Positions 9,181-14,138 of a DNA stretch of 14,138 nucleotides are shown here, piece by piece. Below the pieces are notes generated by a model. The model was not told the DNA's origin. It saw only the letters and a program-made list of their open reading frames with translations, and ran no database searches. Numbering within the stretch: the first letter of the stretch is position 1; each line of letters opens with the position of its first letter. The position numbers and the translations under genes were made by a program. This stretch comes from Hyphochytrium catenoides (Eukaryota; Sar; Hyphochytriomycetes; Hyphochytriales; Hyphochytriaceae), in NCBI GenBank assembly GCA_900088475.1, contig FLMG01003042.1:10014-24151 (forward strand), in the 5' to 3' direction.

Positions 9181-9378
9181 TTGCACAATGGATGCAGCTC
9201 CACCTCTCGTTGCCTCTGGCTGTTCCCAATTGATCTCTCCTTCCCACTCTGTCTATCATGCCTGATCTTTGTCTGTATCATATTACTCCGTCTGGCGGTC
9301 TGTAAAACCGTCTATGTGTACTCTGTCTCTGGCAATGACTCTATCTCTTGCTCTCTCTTTCTCGAATGGCTCTGTCCC
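9181..9378 (+). pseudogene. Possible first-exon fragment of a secreted beta-helix-type protein
   Basis: In the frame starting at 9181 a hydrophobic, signal-like stretch (CLSCLIFVCIILLRLAVC) is followed by KTVYVYSVSGNDSISCS and WLCP. The order VYV..sGnDS.sC......C resembles the start of pectin-lyase-fold or polymorphic-outer-membrane-type repeat proteins common in protists. A clean donor-like GTATGTGA follows at 9379, which would end the exon at CCC. There is no in-frame ATG upstream before a break, and no later exon was found, so it is either a relic or a gene with an unseen start. Similarity was judged by eye only. Confidence 0.3.
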
Positions 9379-9530
9379 GTATGTGAAGCTAGCTAATTTT
9401 GACATAATCGAGAGGTTGGAAGAGAAAGGGCAACCGTGGGAGAGGAGAAGCAGAGGGGAGAGGAACGGCTTTGTTCGAGACAGAACAGAGAAGAGATGAC
9501 CTCACACAAGTAGGTTTACTTTGGAGAGGT

Positions 9531-9563
9531 AACCCAATACAAGGGTAATATAGGTCTATTGGG
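9531..9563. repeat. Short inverted repeat
   Basis: CCCAATA at 9533-9539 and TATTGGG at 9557-9563 form a 7-base perfect stem with a 17-base loop. No function can be assigned. Confidence 0.5.
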
Positions 9564-9619
9564 CTGACAAAGAGTGGCTCTAGATGTGTGTGTCTTGAAA
9601 GGAAGAGCGAGAAAGTGAG

Positions 9620-10350
9620 GGACCCCAAGGATCAAGGTTGGCTCGACTTGTTGTTACAGTGCATCCCTCCAAGTGTATGTACCAACAGGGGGGGACCCTG
9701 TCCACCCCACGGTGACGTCTTGGACTATTACGGAGTCAGCATTATCTATTAACTGTTGGAAGGGTGGGGATAGTCTCCGGTAACCCCAGTCACAACCGCT
9801 ACCCTCTGAGACGCTAATAGTAGATATAGGGTCGGGGTGAGTACCCTCGCACTGTACACTAGTAGGTCTTTAATATCGGTTCTGATGGGCTTTCACAGAA
9901 CAACAAAGGAGCTGTGCCAAAGAGCTTAAAGCCCCTGTGGCAAGGGGGGTTGTGAATGGCGCAATGCTGCACTTTTTTCCGCGGCATAGACAAAGGGAGA
10001 AAAAAATTTTGGGGAAGTGTTCCGAGGTTTTTGCCGATGACGGGCATAAGCCTAAGTTATATTTAGGAACTCGGTCGCCTGGGTGTGAAGCTTGGTTGCT
10101 GTCGTTGGTTAGATGTATATCGCTTAGAGCCAGCGCACGTCCAGCTAGAGCCGTTGTTAGTCCTTTATAGAGTTCTTCAAGAGCTCTCTTGGTAGCTGTC
10201 TGAAGGACCTGCGTTTGCTTTGGCAAGGGGTTATTGGGGGTGCAGTACATCTAGTGCATCAGGAGGAGCGTGTCTCATTCTTACGAAACCCAATGGTGCG
10301 TGCTGTTCTAGCGGCAGAGTATTCAGTCTCATGGCGGGGATAGAGCACAG
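9620..10350. other. Compositionally distinct unidentified stretch
   Basis: Unlike the rest of the window this stretch has almost no TC runs, several G or C runs (GGGGGGGACCC at 9690; CAAGGGGGG at 9941) and an A/T run at about 10003. The longest ORF is on the - strand, 9870-10250 (126 codons), giving a Leu/Ala-rich start (RALEELYKGLTTALAGRALA) and then low-quality sequence. I do not recognise it. It may be a transposon remnant or simply intergenic. No tRNA or rRNA was recognised. Confidence 0.3.
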
Positions 10351-10385
10351 GCTTTGCCATGGTTGAGAAGGCTAGTAGCCTAAAA

Positions 10386-13300
10386 ATGGCTTCTCGGGGA
10401 AGGAGGGCCTTTTGGTTCGTTCTCTTTGGGCTATGTCTGCAGCTTCTGGCTGCGGATCTCGCTCTTGCGCAAGGGCAGCAGTGTGGAATATGCAAGGATT
10501 GTGGGAGTTGGTTCAGCGTACCTCTGTCATGCTGTGGAGGCAACAGTCCTTCATGTCAGGGGCTGCCATGTTGCGGTCCAGTCAATGGTATGCGTCGTGC
10601 GGCCATCTTGCAGCTTAGACCTATCCCGTAATCCCCGTCTGCTCACCTCTTCACTATCGGTGACTTCTTCTCTGGCTCTTTCTCTTGCTTCCCTATGCTC
10701 TCTATCTCTCTCGCACTTCATTCAGGCGGTTCTTTTCTGCATTTATCCTCGCATCGAGGTCATTCGAATGGATAGCAAACAAGCGCTAACATGAACTTCC
10801 TTCTCTATCATAGATAACTACAAGTACTCAGTCAACAACTGCCTGGCTTTCCCTGCTTGCAAAGCCGCACAGCCGCTGTGCTGCAGTAACAAACAGGGTT
10901 CCTGCTGCAATAACGTGAACGGACAAGAGGACCCATGCTGTGGCGGTAGGGACATCCTCCTCTTGGCCGTATTTTCCTTATCGCCCCATCTCCCTCTCCA
11001 TCTGTGTAACCTACCCTTCACAATTCACATCTCCTCTCTCTCTCTCTCCTTGTCCACTTCTTTATTAATTCTTCTGCCTGGCAAACTCTATGCTTTTCGG
11101 GTTGACTCTTCATCTTCCTTCGTCCTTTGGCGTCTCTCTTATGCAAATGCGTGACTGTTGTGGGCAACTCTCAGCTGGGGTTGCGGCTTTTGACGTCTCA
11201 TCATCCTGTGTCTTGAGCACCACCTTGACGAGCTTCTTCCTGGCATTCCCTCACTGACCTATCGCCTTATTCCCACCGCGGTCCTTTCATCCTTTACTGA
11301 AGATTGACTTCCCACGCGTCCCTCTGTATGCCTTATCTTTTCACCTTACATCATCTTGCCCCTGCTTTTTCATGCTTTCTCTTTCCCCTTCTAGTCACTT
11401 CGACGCACTATCTCTGGCAGGCCAACGCCTCCGCGGTATCAATGCACAACAGCGTTGTTACTTTCACGATTCCCGCGTTTGACATGATCAGGGAGTTTCC
11501 TCCTTCAGGGCAGCTCTCTCAAGTCATTCTCGAGCTGCCAGATGGCTGGGAAATCACCAGCCAAGTGCAGTGTGGTGTGGAGGTGCAGGATGGCACCGGA
11601 TTCAAGAGAGAAACTAAAGGGTCTTGCATAAGAAGCTCCTCTGTGTCTCGGGGTAACCCGAACACCCCTGCGTCGATCCTCTTTTACAACCTTGAGAGCT
11701 TCACAGGGGGAGACTTGACAGTTGTGGACCCATCTTACTTCCTGACCCTCATTATTAGAGGCTTAAATACGCCGTCATTGCCAATGCCAGCCCAGACGAA
11801 GCGCTTCTGGATGCTAAACGAATCGTTCTCCGTGAAGGCGGACTACAATGTCCAGAGAGTCGGACAAGGTCTGCTCTGTTTACATCTTTCTAATTCTTGT
11901 CTCATTCTCTCTTCTTTACCTCTTGCGCTACCTATGGTGAAACTTCTGAAGCAGAACCCTGGATTTCTACCCTTGGCGTGGCGAGTATATGCCTTCATCC
12001 CTCATAGTTCCTTTCCATGAGCTGCTTTAGTCACTTCTCCTCCCTCTCTTCTCCGAGTTCTTCCACTCTCGCTTCATCTCTTCCGCTTGCTATCACTTCT
12101 CTGCTCACCGGACAATACGTCCTTCGCTGCAACTTTTTACAAAACAGGAGCGATTCGCACGGGTTTCTTCTCTCCCAAGAACGTGCATGCCTCTATTCCT
12201 ACAGAAGGACTGTTGGAGTTTATCTCCGAGTCTGCCCTTGAGCCTGATACGACGCTATTGTTAGACTTTCAGGAGACTCGCACCTTCATAAATCCCAACG
12301 CCTCGTGGACGTTGGACAAAAATCAGGGACAGGTAGGCGGAAAGCTGTCTACAAACGTTACTCTTTCTCTATTCCCTTAAGGCTTCTTGTTACTGTCCCC
12401 GTTATTTCGCTTCTTCAAACTGTTACGACCGTTTCTGCACGCATGCCTTGAAGTCTTCAGCGTCTTGCAGCTGTCGTTCGTTGCCTCGCTTGAGCTTTTG
12501 AACTTTCTCACGTGCTTCCTATCTCACTCATTAAGTCCCTTTCGTTCATGATAGATTCCAGTGGCATGCGCTACCAATGGAAACGTCACTACGCTTTGTA
12601 ACCTGACGATTCCCACTGCCATCCCTCCGGACACCTCCGTCCGGTTAGGGGTCTCTAGCCTTGTCAATCCATCCATTGGCAACAAGGGGAGTGCAATCGG
12701 CATAGAGGCGAGGAGAGGAAACATTACAACGATGTCACTCTCCGCCCTACCTTCGTCTGTCATCTTGGAGAATGTGCTGCTCACAAAATCTCCATCTCCC
12801 TTCTCTATTGTCTCTATCGTTATCTATGGCGTGTGCTTTCTCATCTGCGCAGGCCTGACCTGGACAAAAGCCTTGCAGTTTTCAAAGGTCTCCACGTCCC
12901 AGACTCCTATCTGGGCCCATCTGACAGCACTCTGTGCACTTTTAAACTTTCTGGTGCTCATCATTGGCAACGCGCTCTGGCTGACTGAGCCTACCATAAC
13001 CTATCAATACCTCTCGGTCATATCTCTATGCCTGGTGTGGACCATGTTAGTGTCGGTCTGCTTCAACTGGGGCACGGCGATTGTACCAGGCAAGACAACG
13101 CTCTCGTACTCCTCCATACTTTGACACTCTATTTACCTTGTCGTCTGAGTTTGAGCTTAAAAGAATGGAAAGCCCTTGCTCGTCTCTCTATAGCCTTTTT
13201 TAGTTGTTGGTCCTTCCGGTCTATCGAAACAGTAGCGGTATCTGTCTAGGGCATTCCCTGGGCTGTGATCGATGTTTGAATCCTCCTTAGGAATCATTAT

Positions 13301-14138
13301 ACCTACCGTTTGTCCTAATCTTCCATCTTCGTGCAGGACTTCTGGCGGCACCATTCTGGAAGCTGGTCCTTCTCTATCTCGCGTGGGTTATGGGCTTCTA
13401 TGCCTTCGTGGTATGGGGCGCACTAGCTAGCAGTGACATCCAGCAAGATTTCCTGGAATCCCGCCTTTTCTGCAAGAGCGGAGTGTGCGGCGTGGGCAGC
13501 ACAGGGATCTCAGGTGATCCGGCGGAATATACGAACACTATCTACGCAGATGTCCAGCCTTCAGATTGGCGAGGATTCCCAGAGTCCAGCCTCCTCTCCA
13601 TGATCAACGTCGTGACCTATGCAGCCTTTTGCTTAATTATCGGTCTTATCCTGGCCCTAGGAATGCATGTGATGAGAACTGGCAACAGCTTTGTGGAAGG
13701 CGGTGCACAGAACAATCATCAGGGTATGTAGATAGCCCAGCTTTCCCTCTTGATCTCCTTCAAGTTGCACCCGTTAGCCTGTTTAATCCTTTTATTTGCG
13801 TGGCCGAGATCATTCCCTCTGTCTGCGAAGTTCGAGGCTATCTGTAGGTACCTAATCTTTGGCTCTAAATCCTCTTTTCCTTACAGAATCTGGCCTGGAG
13901 TACTTTCACCTTAGGAAAGCTCTAAAAATGTTCCAGATGGCTATAGGTCTGGCCATCGTGGTCTATCTGATTGCGTTCCTCATGCAACTTTGTCTCTTCT
14001 CCACTGCTATTAAGTACCAGTGGTGGTATGTCTTTGCCGTCTGGCTGCCAAATGCTGTTCCTCCTTGCTGCTTTCTTGCCCTTCAATGGTCTAATTCTAT
14101 GGACTGGCTGAAGACATTGCAGCAGAACCAAGGAGCGG
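10386..14138 (+). CDS. Seven-transmembrane receptor-like protein with Cys-rich ectodomain (3' end missing)
   Basis: Not recognised as a named gene. Exons by eye: 10386-10587, 10814-10945, 11395-11868, 12031-12332, 12555-13089, 13337-13723 and 13887-14138, frame kept throughout, 761 residues so far. Residues 1-28 are a signal peptide: basic MASRGRR, then a Leu-rich core ending ALAQ. The upstream in-frame ATG at 10359 would add nine residues (MVEKASSLK) before it; I prefer 10386 because it puts the hydrophobic core at a usual distance. Residues 32-111 are two Cys-rich modules, about 112-445 beta-rich extracellular sequence with sequons such as NAS, NES, NTS, NLT and NIT. Membrane helices: 452-474, 489-512, 521-542, 554-579, 634-661, 692-715, 722-743. 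Topology is that of a GPCR. The acceptor at 12030 could instead be 12057, which also keeps frame. Confidence 0.8.
10473..10945 (+). other. Domain: two Cys-rich modules with CC pairs in gene 2
   Basis: Module A (exon 1) has the spacing C-2-C-2-C-9-CC-6-C-4-CC; module B (exon 2) has C-5-C-6-CC-6-CC-9-CC. Both hold eight Cys and both end in a CCG motif near an exon edge (PCCGPVNG; NGQEDPCCG). Exon 2 is bounded by phase-1 introns on both sides. The even Cys number and position right after the signal peptide suggest disulfide-bonded extracellular modules. I do not recognise the family. Confidence 0.65.
11395..12780 (+). other. Domain: beta-rich extracellular region of gene 2, probably two related modules
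   Basis: Module 1 (exon 3) has alternating strands, VVTFTIPAF, a Cys pair (QCGVEV...GSCIRS), then LILFYNL-type strands and LTLIIRGLNTPSL. Module 2 (exons 4-5) has ASIPTEGLLEFI, a Cys pair (VACATN...TLCNLTIP) and VRLGVSSLVNPSI. The shared tail (hydrophobic strand, G or S, L-N-x-P or V-N-P) suggests an internal duplication. About seven N-glycosylation sequons are present. Function is likely ligand binding or adhesion, by inference only. Confidence 0.45.
12820..14138 (+). other. Domain: seven-helix bundle of gene 2
   Basis: Seven hydrophobic segments at residues 452-474, 489-512, 521-542, 554-579, 634-661, 692-715 and 722-743, with short loops except a roughly 55-residue segment between helices 4 and 5 that holds the Cys pair CKSGVC. 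With a cleaved signal peptide the N-terminus is outside and the C-terminus inside. Helix 7 carries WLPNAVPPCC. Loop 1 (WTKALQFSK...W.HLTALCALLNFLV) faintly recalls plant TOM1/TOM3-like seven-TM proteins, but this is weak. The window ends a few residues after a W-K-rich start of the tail. Confidence 0.65.
13090..13336 (+). other. Probable GC-AG intron in gene 2
   Basis: Exon 12555-13089 ends ATT GTA CCA G and continues GCAAGA; the acceptor is GTGCAG at 13331-13336. Splicing there gives phase 1 on both sides and joins helix 3 to LLAAPFWK at the start of helix 4. CAG/GCAAG is the classic GC-donor consensus. No GT donor in the right phase exists before the in-frame TGA at 13122. Confidence 0.65.

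Larger units (their letters stand above)
8100..10358. other. Gap between the two genes
   Basis: About 2.2 kb with no gene that can be supported. Apart from the fragments and repeats listed separately, 8100-8350 and 8460-8690 show only short overlapping ORFs with Ser/Leu/Pro translations caused by TC-rich DNA. No promoter element for gene 2 (such as a TATA box) is evident just upstream of 10359. Confidence 0.5.

Noticed and set aside
9870-10250. - strand ORF as a retrotransposon gag or RT piece
   Set aside because: No catalytic or zinc-knuckle motif is visible; the Leu/Ala-rich start alone is not enough.
10259-10543. - strand ORF of 94 codons opposite exon 1 of gene 2
   Set aside because: The + strand has a clear signal peptide and Cys modules; the - strand product has no recognisable feature.
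1-14138. Bacterial or viral origin, CRISPR array, tRNA or rRNA
   Set aside because: Spliceosomal introns, AATAAA and microsatellites show a nuclear genome. The tandem repeats are dinucleotides without spacers, and no tRNA or rRNA fold was recognised.

Overview
The window looks like nuclear DNA of a unicellular eukaryote (a protist; I cannot name the lineage). Genes are split by many introns of about 160 to 580 bases with GT-AG ends. The introns are loaded with (TC)n microsatellites and polypyrimidine, there is a canonical AATAAA signal, and the standard code works throughout. Both main genes are on the + strand and both are large membrane receptors.

Gene 1 (from before position 1 to 7658) can be rebuilt as 11 exons that join in one frame, giving 1363 residues after the missing N-terminus. 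In order it shows the second half of a type-I periplasmic-binding-protein/ANF-receptor ligand-binding fold, two filamin/ABP280-type Ig repeats, a Cys-rich ephrin-receptor/EGF-like stalk, and about nine membrane segments interrupted after the first one by a roughly 220-residue charged loop. The layout recalls class C GPCRs (ligand-binding fold, Cys-rich stalk, membrane bundle), but the filamin insert and the membrane domain do not fit that family.

From 7659 to 10358 there is no gene I can read confidently. This stretch holds a 3'UTR with a purine tract then a pyrimidine tract and AATAAA at 8071, an orphan exon-like piece (about 8352-8456), a diverged array built on CTGAAGCTTC (about 8690-9090), a piece resembling the start of a secreted beta-helix repeat protein (about 9181-9378), and a compositionally distinct, unidentified stretch (about 9620-10350).

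Gene 2 (10386 to beyond 14138) rebuilds as seven exons and 761 residues so far. It has a signal peptide, two Cys-rich modules with CC pairs, two beta-rich extracellular modules carrying glycosylation sequons, and then exactly seven predicted membrane segments, so it has GPCR-like topology. One of its introns is a probable GC-AG intron.

Together the two genes suggest a locus for surface sensing. All intron/exon calls are made by eye from splice signals, frame continuity and protein sense; no transcript evidence was available.
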